NCBI RefSeq assembly: GCF_040183065.1
Contig: NC_091123.1
Span: 9,232,001-9,296,000, forward strand
DNA from: Periplaneta americana
Taxonomy: Eukaryota; Arthropoda; Insecta; Blattodea; Blattidae
DNA: 64,000 bases
Direction: 5' to 3'
Both the position numbers and the translations under genes were made by a program. Positions 34,591 through 47,980 of this stretch are shown here, one piece after another (within the stretch, counting starts at the first letter, position 1; every line of letters starts with the position of its first letter). The notes under the pieces are model-generated. The model saw only the letters and a program-made list of their open reading frames with translations. It had not been told where the DNA came from and did not search any database.

Positions 34591-35798
34591 GAGATCTACT
34601 ACCGGCACGGAAATATATATTAGCCAAACGAAATAGTATAAACGTAGTTCTCCCCCCCACCCCCACACACACACATTTCACTTACAGTATGCTCTTGTAC
34701 ACGCTGCGATTAGAAGCCGGATCGCTGGAGTGAGTATGGTACAATGTAATTGTCTCATAGTGTAAAATATATCATATAACTTTCTCTTTCGCAAATAATT
34801 GTCTTTATTGAAATAGGCCACGGTATGTTGTTTATTGCGAAATTTGAACTGAATGGAATTTTCCGGAGGTGGGCACTATGACCCAGCACTGTGACCTTTC
34901 AAGATCTATTGCGCTGTCCACACCTGTGGAGTAACGGTCAGCGCGTCTGGCCGCAAAACCAGGTGGCCCGGGTTCGAATCCCAGTCGGGGCAAGTTACCT
35001 GGTTGAGGTTTTTTCCGGGGTTTTCCCTCAACCCAATACGAGCAAATGCTGGGTAACTTTCGGTGCTGGACCCCGGACTCATTTCACTGGCATTATCACC
35101 TTCATTTCATTCAGACGCTAAATAACCTAGATGTTGATACAGCGTCGTAAAATAACCCAATAAAATAAAAATAAATCTATTGCGCTAACCCTCAAGCTAG
35201 GCGCATTCTCAAATCAACACCGGCTGATTACACTAAAGTTCGCTGCGTACTCAGGTTCCTAGCAGACAATCCCCCCTCGTCCCTAGGCGCCAGCTATGCT
35301 ATGGAATGAAGATGCCTAATATGGGGACACAGGAAAAATCTCAACTGCTAACCTGTCCGCCACAAGTGTCACTATGGATTTTTCAATTAAAAATCTCAAG
35401 CCTGACCGGGGAATGGAATCCGGACCACCTGCGTAACAAGCTGAAGTGACCACTGACGCACCGCAGGAGTTGTTTCTTGTGAACAAAACGAAGTTGTATT
35501 TCCTGTACAAAGTTGGTCTTATTATTTATATTATTATTTATTTATATTACTATTATGACAAGTGTTGTATTGCATGTTTCCACGTATTCACATTTTTTAT
35601 GTTCTAGTGATATTTAACTTATTTTATATTTTTGTTTTCGTATTTTCCGATAATGGTATATCTCTAATGTGATAAGCTGTGCTATGTATAATAATAATTT
35701 TCCTTACTGTGTGTACTTAAAAATATTGTATTCATTGTATGCTTTGTACTGCACTATTTTATTACTACTATTAGTATTATTATTACTATTATTATTAT

Positions 35799-35831
<33 letters not shown>

Positions 35832-35843
35832 TCTTATTTTTTA

Positions 35844-35879
<36 letters not shown>

Positions 35880-36194
35880 ATAATTGTCTTATTTTTTATA
35901 CTTTGTATGTCTAATTTATTTTGACCTGCTGTTCACATTTTATTATGCTTTTTTGTTTCTTTCTGTATGTTATATATTATGTCTGATTTCTTCTTACTTG
36001 TTGTTTACATTTTATTATTATTATCTTATTCAGTTTTGTGTGTAAAATTGTAGTGTACTTTGTAAATTTGTAGTGTTTTTGTAACGCAGTTTTTACTCCT
36101 GGTTGAATGTTAGAGAAGGCCATATGGCCTTAACTCTGCCAGGTTAAATAAATAATAATAATAATAATTATTATTATTATTATTATTATTATTA

Positions 36195-36250
<56 letters not shown>

Positions 36251-38204
36251 TTGTGCGTGAAAAGTTGCTACGAACCTACCTACAAAATTTGTCGTATCTC
36301 AGATCACAATAATCTATCGGTCCTCACCTTCTTGTTCATGGCATACAGCTTGGTGGTGATGTCCCGGGCGATGAGTGTGGTGAGCACGGTGGCCAGGTAC
36401 GTCTCCTTCACGAACAAGTACTCCAGTGACGAGCGCTGCCAGTACAGGTAGCGGCACGCCGTGGCAGCGATGATGGACACCTGGCCATGCAACACAAGAA
36501 TGACAGGTGCTCGAACAGACATCAGGACTTCAGACAGTGTTCGCGTGCTAAGCGTAACAAATCGCCACTCTTTAACTATATCTGCAGTGAATCGTTAGTG
36601 TTTTGTTATTTATCGTGGTTGTAGTCGTTCTGTACATGGCGTTTCAGACTAATATTCCTAATTTTCAGATGTGTTAGACGACACGCAATTAAATATTTTT
36701 TTTTGTAACAAAGTAATGTCCGGAAATGCTTACGCAATATCCGATAAACTCAACAATATGAACGAGTTAGTTCCTATACACAAGGGGAGTCCACATATAC
36801 AGGGCTTTCATTTCAAAACTTCCCAGTCAAAATAACTAATTATTTAAATTGAATTAAATTTAAACAAAAAACACATCAATTTATATACTGAGGGAGAAGT
36901 CTGAAACCAGACCCTGCAGAAACTCCGGAATCTCTAAGTCAGAATTAATACAATACTGTAAGCACAAAACAATACATTGGTCACACGTCTGTATCAGAAG
37001 AGGCTTCCTTTGAACCGTATTCATTGCCAAGACGTTTACTTCCAATGTTTGGCTCGACCTATTCATTGAGTAATTATTTACTATATGAACAGTATCAAAG
37101 CGTGTCGCGTCACAACGTAACAGATTTTCACTGGGTTGGTTCTTTGAAACTAAGCTCATGATATCGACGGCATCATGCCAGAAGGCCGTCTCAACAAAAC
37201 TGCAAGCTTATATTAGAGCCATTTAAATATAGAATAATTTTTCATATCCTTGTCTACATACAAGGCACTGTCTTTGATTCTTCCTCATGCCCATTATAAT
37301 TCTCAAACGCTTGTTTTCAAAATATAAATAGGTTTCAATAAAATATTTTAACAACGCTGCATTTGTTATACGCCCTTCTGATATAATGCCCTCGATAGAG
37401 TCTTCAACCGGACAACAACAAACTGTCAAAGAAAAAGATGTGTTATAAATTAATTATAATTTATTTATTTATTATGTATTTATTTATTGTTTATGTTTAT
37501 TTTTATGTATATGTATTTATTTATGTGTATATTTATTTATTTGCTATTTATGTCTATTTATTTATTATTTACTTATGTTTTATTTATTTATTTGCTATTT
37601 ATGTCCATGTATTTATTATTTATTTATGTTTTTATTTATTTATATGCTATTTATGTCTCTATTTGTTATTTATTCATATTTTTATTTATTTACTATTTAT
37701 GTGTATATTTATTTATTTATTTATTTATTTATTATTTATTTACGTTTTTATTTATTTACTATTTATGTGTATATTTATTTATTATTTATTTATGTTTTTA
37801 TTTATTTATATGCTATTTATGTGTCTACTTATTTGTTATTTATTTATATTTTTATTTATTTACTATTTATGTGTATATTTATTTATTATTTATTTATCCT
37901 TTTATTTATTTATTAACTATGTATATGTATATTTATTTATTATTTATTTATGTTATTTATTTATTTACTATTTATGTGTCTATTTATTTATTATATATTT
38001 ATATGTACAGTATATGTATTTATTATTCATTTATGTGTATATTTATTAATTAATGTACTACACCCCAACTCTGGCTACTAGCAACAGGTATATATAATGA
38101 ACACCATCAAAATACCCCTCATTTCTCATGAAAATCAAAAACTGAATAGGCTACAGTGGACTATAGTAGGCTTGTCAGCAAACAGCTAGATACATTAAGA
38201 AGAT

Positions 38205-38235
<31 letters not shown>

Positions 38236-39824
38236 TTAATCTATTTATATATATTGATTGGTTGACTTATTTGTTTATTTATTGTTTATTTAAATACTTA
38301 TGTACTTATTTATCTAGTTATGTACGTATTTATTTATATATTTGCTTATTTATTTATGTAAACTTTTTATTTGTTTATTTTCTGTTTGTGTATTTATGTA
38401 TGCATTTATTTATTTACAAATTCACAGGAAATCTTCCTTCTTTACTTTTAACAACCCAAAACTGTATTATATTTTGTATGGGATAAAAAGTTTGCAATAC
38501 TATAGTAATTTTGCTAATATTGGCTAGATAATAATTGTTCGTGATATCAATTACGTTACTTGATCCAAATAAAATGACATATAATATCAATATAGTCCAG
38601 GTCCGCCACTTCAGAGTGAGTCCTTGTTTACTCCCGTTGTAATGATCCGTGTGGGGGTAGGTAGAATCTGTATAAACGTGCCGTCTGGTTGTGAGGTCGT
38701 CGTCCCTGTGCATGTCTCTGAGCTCTGAGGAAGCGTATAGCTTCAATTGATGTGTAGCAGCCAACATAAGCTAATGACAGGAAGTCAGCAAGACATCTAT
38801 CCTTTTCAATTCCTAAATATAAACTAATCATCATACACGCAATTTAATAACACAAACACTTATGGTGCTATTCATAGACATTTCGCAGCACGCGCTACGA
38901 GCGTACTAAGCTAGCCCCGGCTATCCACTGGTTACTAGTACAGAATTCAAATCAAATCCTATCGCTAACACTGGTTTATGAATACGAAAAACGCTGATCA
39001 TCCACCGGAAGCCCGCGCTAAAAATGTCTATGAATACGGCCCTTCAACTTTAAGCACTCGAACACTGCTCGAAATCTCGGAGTCAAATTTAAGTGGTCAG
39101 ACTTTGTGAACACTCTACAACAAACCACTTTAGCAACTCCGAATCTCATTTCCGTAGAAAAAAAAATATTGTTTCTGTCAATGAGTTCTCTAAGTTTGGG
39201 TCAAACCTTCTCGAACATTCTTACCTTGAACTTATCGTCAGTGGTTGCTCGGCTGGACTCGAACTCAGGAGAGTCCAGAAACTCGCAGGGCATTATGGGA
39301 TGAAGAAACTGATGGTCGGACATCACGTTTACCTAAAAATAAATAATAAATTTACTTTATTTTTATATAAATCTGTTGTCATAAATAATACTTATTTTTT
39401 TCACTATGAGAACTATAACTGAACACTGAAACGCAAGTATGAGAAATCCTCGTTCTTACATCATTCGTAAATATATGACGAAACGACTTATGTAAATTAA
39501 AGTTTTAAGCTAAACCAAGCTAACGAAATGTAACATAACCTATAAAAAATTAGTAGCCTATTTTAATATAAAGTCAGTCCCATTAAGGGCCAAATCGGCC
39601 CACAGGGAAGATAATCGGCATAAGTGACAGTAGGGTTGTCAGCGCTACATGCCACCAAAGAAACGTCCCTGGTACTCATTTACGTACATAAATCTTTGGA
39701 CCATACTGCGGCTGGAAGGATTAGATCAATGGAGAAAATCCATGACACCATCGGGAATCGAACCCGCAACCTTCTAGCTTTACATCGTTATGGCTTAAAC
39801 TCGACGCTACAGCGCGCCCTAAAT

Positions 39825-39879
<55 letters not shown>

Positions 39880-42503
39880 GTAGTAATTAAGTAACGTTGA
39901 ATGTTGTCAGCCTTGTTCAATTCTGTAATAACTGATTTAGGGCGTTCTGACCATTGTTGTGGAAGCTTAAAAGCTCTATCCTCTTCTCGTTACAAGTCAA
40001 ACACAAACTTTCGGTGATAAAACCCCTTTCTACTAGGCGGAAAGCCGCCAGTCCACTGATTGCACAGTGATACGGAACATTCTTTACCTTCCCCGATAGC
40101 AGCAGGCCTAGACGGTCGGTTCGCGTCAGGTTCTGCATGGCGTAGGCTTCTCCTGCGTGAAGGGACATGATCTGGGCGAAGTCAGAGCTCACCATTTTCT
40201 TGAACTGAAGGCGCGACACCTGCACAGGACGTTACAAGCATGAAGTAAACAGCTACTACCCCTCACTAGAAAATGCAGGTCTGGAAGTTGGAGGAAGTTA
40301 AGGGTAGAAAGTGTCAGTCTTGTGGATGGGGATCCTGGAAACGTTAATTTTGTTCATCACTCAGAGATCTGTAGTTGTCGAAAACTTCAGTTCAACAAGC
40401 AACTTTTCGTTATTGTACAGTTAGCAGTATCATAGATATGAGGAATGCTTCCACTGTAGTGGCATAATCAAATTTTTAATCATAACAGCGCCGTACAGTG
40501 GGTCAGAACGCGAATCTTTCTGGACAAAATTAATAACTTCTCTCTCATCTAACAGAATTTTATGAACATTTGCACAGAAGTTACAGGTAGCATCTATTGT
40601 TTGTGTACAAACTCTGATTACGTTTCTATGCTATCTGCAACGTCTATACAAAGTTCTATAAAAATCTGTTACATAGGATAGAAGTTATTAATAATTTTGT
40701 TTACCCGCATCCCTATAAGGAGGTAATTCCTCTTGTAGGTAAAAACGCAATCAGAGCACACAAACATATACTTATTACTTATGTAGGGCCTACAAAGTTC
40801 CATAAAAATCTTTTAGGAGAGAAGATATTAATTTATCTAAATGTACCACATATAAAAGGTAATTCTTCTCATGCAAAGGTAATTAGAGTTCGTACACAAA
40901 AAACATATGTTACCTGCAACATCTGTAAAAAGTTTCATAAAAATCCGTTAGGAAAGAAGAAAAGTTGTTAATTTTGTTGAGCTAGATTTGCATTCTGACC
41001 CACTGTGGCCGTCCTGAAAGAGATGCTATGGCACTTACCTGAGCTGAGAGATATAAAAATTGTATAAACACGAATCCAAGACCTCATTCTACGTATACTA
41101 TACGAACTTCGACTAGGGAGCTAAAACTGCAAGTTAGAACTTAGAAGTTGAATTTATACAGCTTGATGCCCTCTATCACGTGTTGTTATTCTGTGATAGC
41201 ATTTTAAAGACACCCTGTATAATCTTTAATTTGAATGTAAATACTTCTTGGAGTTTCATGTAATAATTTTTTCGTTTAGTTAGGTTATAAACAAAAGGGT
41301 TAGAATCTGACCTTGAAGGGGTGGAAGAGTGTCTGGTAGGCCTCTTCGAGTTCAGGGTCGAACTTGACGGGTCTGCGCTGGTAGATGATGTAGACGAGCT
41401 GTCCCATGTTGAGAAGCATAAAGCTGAAGTTCCAGGAGAAGATATCAGGCGCGCAGATCACATTCCAGGCCCAGAAGGAAAATAGCATGAAGCCTGCACA
41501 ATACAGGGTGTAATGATAAAGAGCCTACACTAAGCTATGTAGAGAGGACAATAATATTAGGAAGCCTACACACAGGACGATACTGCGTGTAATAATAGGA
41601 AGCCCACACGCCAGATATACAGGACGTAATAATAAGGATAGATCTGAATCATACAGTATGTAACAATAAGAAGCCCAGTGGCGATTCCTCCATGAAGGAA
41701 ATGAGGATGATCCTACAGTTTAATTTCGTGCCTCTGAGAAGAGAAAACATTTTAATTACAGATTTTGATTTTCAATGCGTCCCGACGTATTAATTTCCTT
41801 TGAGCTTCCACTTTTTGTCGTGAGTTGTCGCCACTGCACAGCTCAGATATAATTTGCGAGGAACCATCCAAATATCTTACAAGCAAACGGTATTTCTAGC
41901 AGTGAAGTTAGTGAACAGGGAAGAGTGCGGAGGGTGGGGTACGGCTTGAGTTTAACCGTGTTTGAGGATGTGACCGCGTATCCTAATACTACGACCCTTC
42001 TTTCTGGGTGGTAGAAACCCTGTCAGCGACTACAATAAGAATTTTCAGGTACCCTTATAGCCTCCTTAATTGCAGTTCATTGGTCATTTTAAAAGAATAG
42101 AATAAACAAAATGATAAATAATTTAAAGTGATATAATATAAAAAAACAACATGAATAAAAAATAAAATTACATAAAAATAAATAAAATAAACTATAACAA
42201 ATACAAGAATTAACAGGACTTTCAGATGACAGGACAGCTGAAAGAATATCTTAAGTTGTATTTGATCATTTAGAAGAATTTAACTGTAGCAAGAAATTAA
42301 TTGCCCAAACGTATGACGGAGCATCGGTAAATATCGAGCAGTACATTGGCTTAGGAGCCATCTTCGCAAATATAAAGGGGAGGAGAATCGAACTTCACTG
42401 CTAATTAATTGCCAGTTCCAGAATGGTGAGTCAAAGACTAACGACATAGGTCTACTTGTATTTATTTTGCATGCTCTATTATTATTATTATTATTATTAT
42501 TAC

Positions 42504-42550
<47 letters not shown>

Positions 42551-45500
42551 GTTTCTGTCTTGGTCATCAGTCGTCAATCTCATATTCTACATACAAAAAA
42601 TATCACGAGTCGCCACTGAAGAAGCCTATATACAGGATAATGCAATGTGTAATAGCACGAAGTGTGTTAAAAATATACTTGATGTAGCAGTACGAAATGT
42701 ACACAGAGAAAGAAACAGGGTGTAGCAATACAAATCAATTACACAGAAATAGTTTAGCATACATACAGATGAGGAGGCGAGACCTGGATGCGAACTGTAA
42801 AAGAAAGGAAAGAATGATCTATCAGAAAGAGAGTTTGTTTCATGATGGTTAATATTATACGAATCTACCGACACGGAAGTTCATCTCAGACTAAAACTTA
42901 TCTTCCCCCTCCATACCCATCGGTGATATAGCTGCGATACATGATAAGGTCATAGGACAGGTCTTGTCTCCTCTCCTGTACACTTATAAAATTATTAAAA
43001 TAGAAGGCTCCATTCGTGACGCTTTGTATGTTACTCTGTACACGTTTCGTATTGAAACAAACTATATGTATAGGCATATTGAGCTTACGTGCTCCCTAAG
43101 CTTAGGCTACTTACCGAAGATAAGCGCCGAGTGCATAAATAGGACCCCATAAATACTGCTGGGAGCGGCATACGATATGACAAAGCAGGCGTTGGCCAGC
43201 TGGAAAAGGACATGCTGGGGGTCGTTCCATATGGCGCACCATGGCAACGCCTCTGAAATAGGAGGAAAGGATGCAATCAGTGCTTTGCAGACCAACACTA
43301 CACAGGAACATTGAGGGCGTGTTGTCGGCACGGCGCAGGGCTACCGCTGAAAGAACACATGACAAATAGTCAGTCTCGTTGACGGAAGATGTCCATATAG
43401 GAATTGAGCCATGGACCACTTGGATGGGAAGCTCGCACGTTATACACAGAGACAAGGCAGCGAACTAAAAATTATCTAATTATTATATTAACTTACTTTA
43501 AATTAATGATAATTTTATTATAATATTACATTATCTACCAAAAAGTAATTGGGCACTGTTTTTGCCCCTTAGGAACCTCGTGGTACCACCTCTTGTTGCT
43601 ATAATAGTAGCCACCCTGTCAGGCATGCTCTCCACTAGTTTGTGTAGGATATCCACTGGAACGCGTCACCATTCCTCTTGCAACATGGCACTCAGTTGGA
43701 CAATGGAAGTTGGCCGCATCTCCCAAGACCTCAATCGCCGGTCCAATTCTCCCCAAAAGTGCTCAATGGGATTGAGATCAGGACTCTGTGCAGGCCAGTC
43801 CAACCGGTGAACATTATTGTCTGCATACCACTGCATAGTAGCCGCCGAAACATGGGGCCATCTTCCATTGTCCAACTGAGTGCCATGTTGCAAGAGGAAT
43901 GGCGACGCATTCCAGTGGATATCCTACACAAACTAGTGGAGAGCATGCCTGGCAGGGTGGCTGCTATTATAGCAACAAGAGGTGGTACCACGAGGTTCTA
44001 AAGGGACAAAAACAGTGCCCAATTACTTTCTGGTAGATAGTGTATAATACTCTATTATAATATTGATATAATGATGGTTGATATTTTTAACCGGTTATTA
44101 GAACAAAATATTTCCATATTTATGCTACTAAAATCACCTGAAAAAGAAACGTCAAAATATAACAAGTAAAATCATTAACATTGCTCTCTATTCTTCTAAG
44201 AATTTTACAACGACGATGATGTCTCGTGGACAGGAAGTAGACATTGACTGAAGCTGGAGGGTTTATTGTGTCGTCATGGCAACTTGGCGACAGGCCGCGG
44301 GCAGCGCTCCAAATGGGGGGCAGAGGAACTGGCACGCGCCATTTCGTCATAAGAAGCGTCGTGACAAATGACTGCATTGTGCTCTTCGACAGCAGTCATT
44401 TGTTTTGGCGCGAGAGAGTAAGTAATTGGCTCAAAAACTTCGTGGCCAGGCGACAGACTCAAATTTTCGTTTTTTACTATTTCAGATTCCTGTTTTTCTG
44501 GACAGTTTCAACCCTGGGACTGTACAGAACTCGGAGTACGGTATAGCTCATATCCCATTCCTCAGCGGTTGTTGTCCATCCAGATCGGTGCCAAATCCAT
44601 TGTTTACAAACACAAGGCACTGCTTGACGTAGCAGCTGGGTATGCCAGCGGACATATTAACTTACACTGCAGATAAATTATGTACATATGTACCAGGAAA
44701 TGAAAAACTGCGTATATACATACACACACTTAAAAGCCTTTTTAAAATCTAGGTTTCCATATTCGTTTATTATCATATTGCTATTATTATGTGCATCTTG
44801 ATTACACACTTTTAACCAGTGATGTGCGCATGCGCGTAAAGTTCAATAGTCTAATTCTACACGTAAACAACACAAACACAATGTAGGCTATGTAATCTGC
44901 AGACAAATGTAATATCTTCTTTTTAGGTTCGTGAAATTGAGTTTGCGCAATTCAAGTAAAAAATGATCAACACATGAAAAGGCTTACTGCAAATGGTTTA
45001 AGAATGTAAAACCAGCTGTCAAAACCTTAATATTTTACGGTGAGTTTCTTGATAATGTAGGCCTACATGCTGTCATCTTTTCTAAGCAAATTTTGTACAC
45101 TAATTACTATTTCTCAGAAACTAGACATTGCAGATGCAGCACAATAGTTTTTTTTTTCTTCAAAAATTTGCTCCCAGTTTTTTAACTAATCTTCAATTTG
45201 TGAATGATATTTCTACATACAAAAAAAAAAAAACTAAACATTTGCATTAACTAGGGAAAGTGAACACGTGTTCGTTTGTCAGCTTCTGTCAAACTATTTA
45301 GAATCCATCGAGCACACAAATTTCTTACAACAAGATTATGGAGGATCTTTCGTATTGCACGCATAACTAACCTCAAAGATACCCGAATTTCAGTATAGGT
45401 GATTCGATTATCTGATTTAATTATTTGACGCACAGCGTTGATATTTCTCCCACTGATCATGTAGCAGATCGACCCTAGCGAAAATCATCGCTAATGTAAG

Positions 45501-47150
45501 TATGTCCACGTTTGAATTCTGAAAACCAGTCATGCACAATCCTTGCTGATAGTAATTCATTTACAAAAACATTTTGAAGTCGTTGGTTGCATTTTTCGGC
45601 GTAAATGACGATTTATAATCATAAAAAGTAATAGCCCGAAAGACTTGTCGACTTAAATTCATTAATTCGATACACTATTAACTTCAAAAATATCCAGCAG
45701 CTAAACTAGAATGAATGAATGGATGAATGAATGAATGAATGAATGAATGAATGGATGGATGAATGAATGAATGAATGAATGAATGAGTGAATGAATTAAT
45801 ATTTTTGCACTGCCGTGTTTTCTGTAGTATTTATGGCTATTATTGTTACCGTAAACTGGGGTTACTTTGAACACAGAGGAATTGACCATTTTTTCAGAAA
45901 ATCATATTTAGGTTTCTACATGCTGCATTTGTTATAGATGGAGGTAAATTATCATAAAATCATTCTCATACCAAATTTACCTCCATCTATAACAAGTTCA
46001 GCATGTAGAAACCTAAATATGATTTTCTGAAAAAATGGTCGAAGTTTCCTTTGTGTTCAAAGTAACCTCAGTTTACGGTTGGTCTTGAAAATCAGATTTC
46101 CTACACAGAAACATGTTGCTAGGGAAACCATGTTTCATAATATAAAACTATACTGAAATAGACCCATTACAGTGCACTTATTGTGACTTAGTTACCATTA
46201 TATTGCAGTTTTGCGAAGGTTTTGGAATAATATTGCTCTAAACTTTCAATGCAAAATATATTGTATTTGCAATTTTATAATGCAAAAAATGTTATGCAAT
46301 ACACGTTTGTGAAGTGCATTACAAAATCTCGTAAATTGAAAAACGAACTTTTCAAACTTTTCCTCGAGTTTGTAAAAAGCACTTCCCAATCGTAATATAC
46401 TATTAGCCTATATTTGGTAAACTTTAGTTGTCTTGGAAACTGTATCACATTTATTACCGAACAAAAGACAATCTGGTTTAGTACTATAGATTTCAGTTTG
46501 CAGAAACCTTCAGTGTGACCCCGTATTAAGTTATTGGGTTATTGATTATTGATTGAATAATTAGTAACTCAGTGATTTAGTTAATAAACCATTAGTGATT
46601 AGGTCAGTGAGTCAGTCCGTCGATCGCAAAGTCCAAAGTGATTCATGTACTACGTAGATGTGGTTTTAGCCCGCAGTTCCTCTTCCTAATGCTTATGGTG
46701 GGCGACTTTTATTTTCGATCGAATGTGCATGGATAACAAGTAACGGCCTTAATGGCCTCTTGGCATTAACCGGGCAGACTTGGCAGGTCACCGCAGAGAC
46801 ACAAACCGACTGGAAAAACTGATACAACAGCAGCATATGCGACATAATTGCGGCGTGGGAGATAACGTGATTCATACACATACGTACATACATATTATGC
46901 ACATACTGGTTGGTACATTGGTACATTAATAAACAACGAAATATATAATTGTATTGCATATATACCGGAGTTTTTAAAAAATAACGCGTAATTTAAATTA
47001 AAACTGAATGAGGAAATTTTGTAAAAATGCTCAGACAAGTTAAAAATTGCATTTGGAATGGAATATTTCTAATTTTCTGCTAAGAACATCTTGTTTTATG
47101 TTCATTTTATTAATAAAACTGCTTTCATGACAAAGGGACTAACAAAATAG

Positions 47151-47203
<53 letters not shown>

Positions 47204-47945
47204 TATTATCAAACTATACATTTTACCACAGTAATAAAAATACCAAAATAACGTGCTTCTGCAAAAGCAAATCAAGTATTGTATAATAATACAAGTTTAC
47301 CTCAGTCACAAAGCAAATGCCTGATTGGAAATTTACATACCATGATTCATCACCGCCTCAGTCACCAGTATCATAAACATTAGGTCTAATCAAAATCCAT
47401 ACTCAGTTACATGAACGCAAGCCATCTACATAATAGAAACAGGAACTCAACAATAGTAAAAACGGCCTACTGGTATATCCACAGATCCTAACATGCGATG
47501 TGACCACAGATGTTAAAGCGAGTATAAATAAACTTAACAAAGAAAAATTATAATAATAATACAAAAATTTCTCTTCCATATTATATTAAAACTTATAGCA
47601 TGTCATTTAAAAATGTTCTTTTTGTATGTTAATTATTTCTTTGGTTCAAATTATCTTATATAACACTAAATTGCAATTTAATTCTTTGACTCTAGAATTG
47701 CAAGTAAATACAGTATATAGTAGAGGAGGCAAGACTTGTCCCGTGACTTTAACATGTGCTATGATTAGGTATATCACCAATAGATATGGAGGGGGAAGAT
47801 AGATTTTAATCTGAGATGAACTTCCGTGTCGGTAGTTTCTTGTAATATTAACCGTTATGAAACAAACTCTCTGATAGCACATTATTTGCTCTCTCGCACA
47901 GCTCACATACCAAGTTTCGCCTCTTCATCTATACCTACATTCTGC

Positions 47946-47980
<35 letters not shown>

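Larger units (their letters stand above)
41676..42618 (+). mobile_element. hAT transposon, 943 bp, deleted
   Basis: Ends CAGTGGCG...CGCCACTG with a perfect 8-bp target duplication AAGAAGCC (41668-41675 and 42619-42626), the hAT hallmark. The interior has a short transposase remnant on the plus strand and a (TTA)n run at 42478-42549. Confidence 0.9.
43528..44045. mobile_element. Tc1-like hairpin element with two opposed transposase 3' ends
   Basis: Both ends read ...TATCTACCARAAAGTAATTG on their own strand, and each ~185-base arm encodes the same C-terminal part of a Tc1-type transposase in opposite directions. The left arm continues into a longer minus-strand part with the catalytic motif. 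This is a foldback derivative of a Tc1 element in Popeye intron 1... it is 276 bases upstream of exon 2. Confidence 0.9.

Noticed and set aside
37438..38053. Open frames of 113-203 codons rich in Tyr, Leu, Phe and Ile
   Set aside because: They follow the (TTTA)n tract in all three plus frames. They reflect the repeat, not a gene.
38414..38834. Minus-strand frames (for example LYASSELRDMHRDDDLTTRR) as an extra Popeye exon
   Set aside because: Exons 5 and 6 join directly in phase and give the expected Popeye sequence, and no consistent splice sites bound this stretch.
44274..44462. Minus-strand 62-codon frame near a GC-rich patch
   Set aside because: There is no recognisable motif or splice-site pair, and it is short enough to occur by chance.
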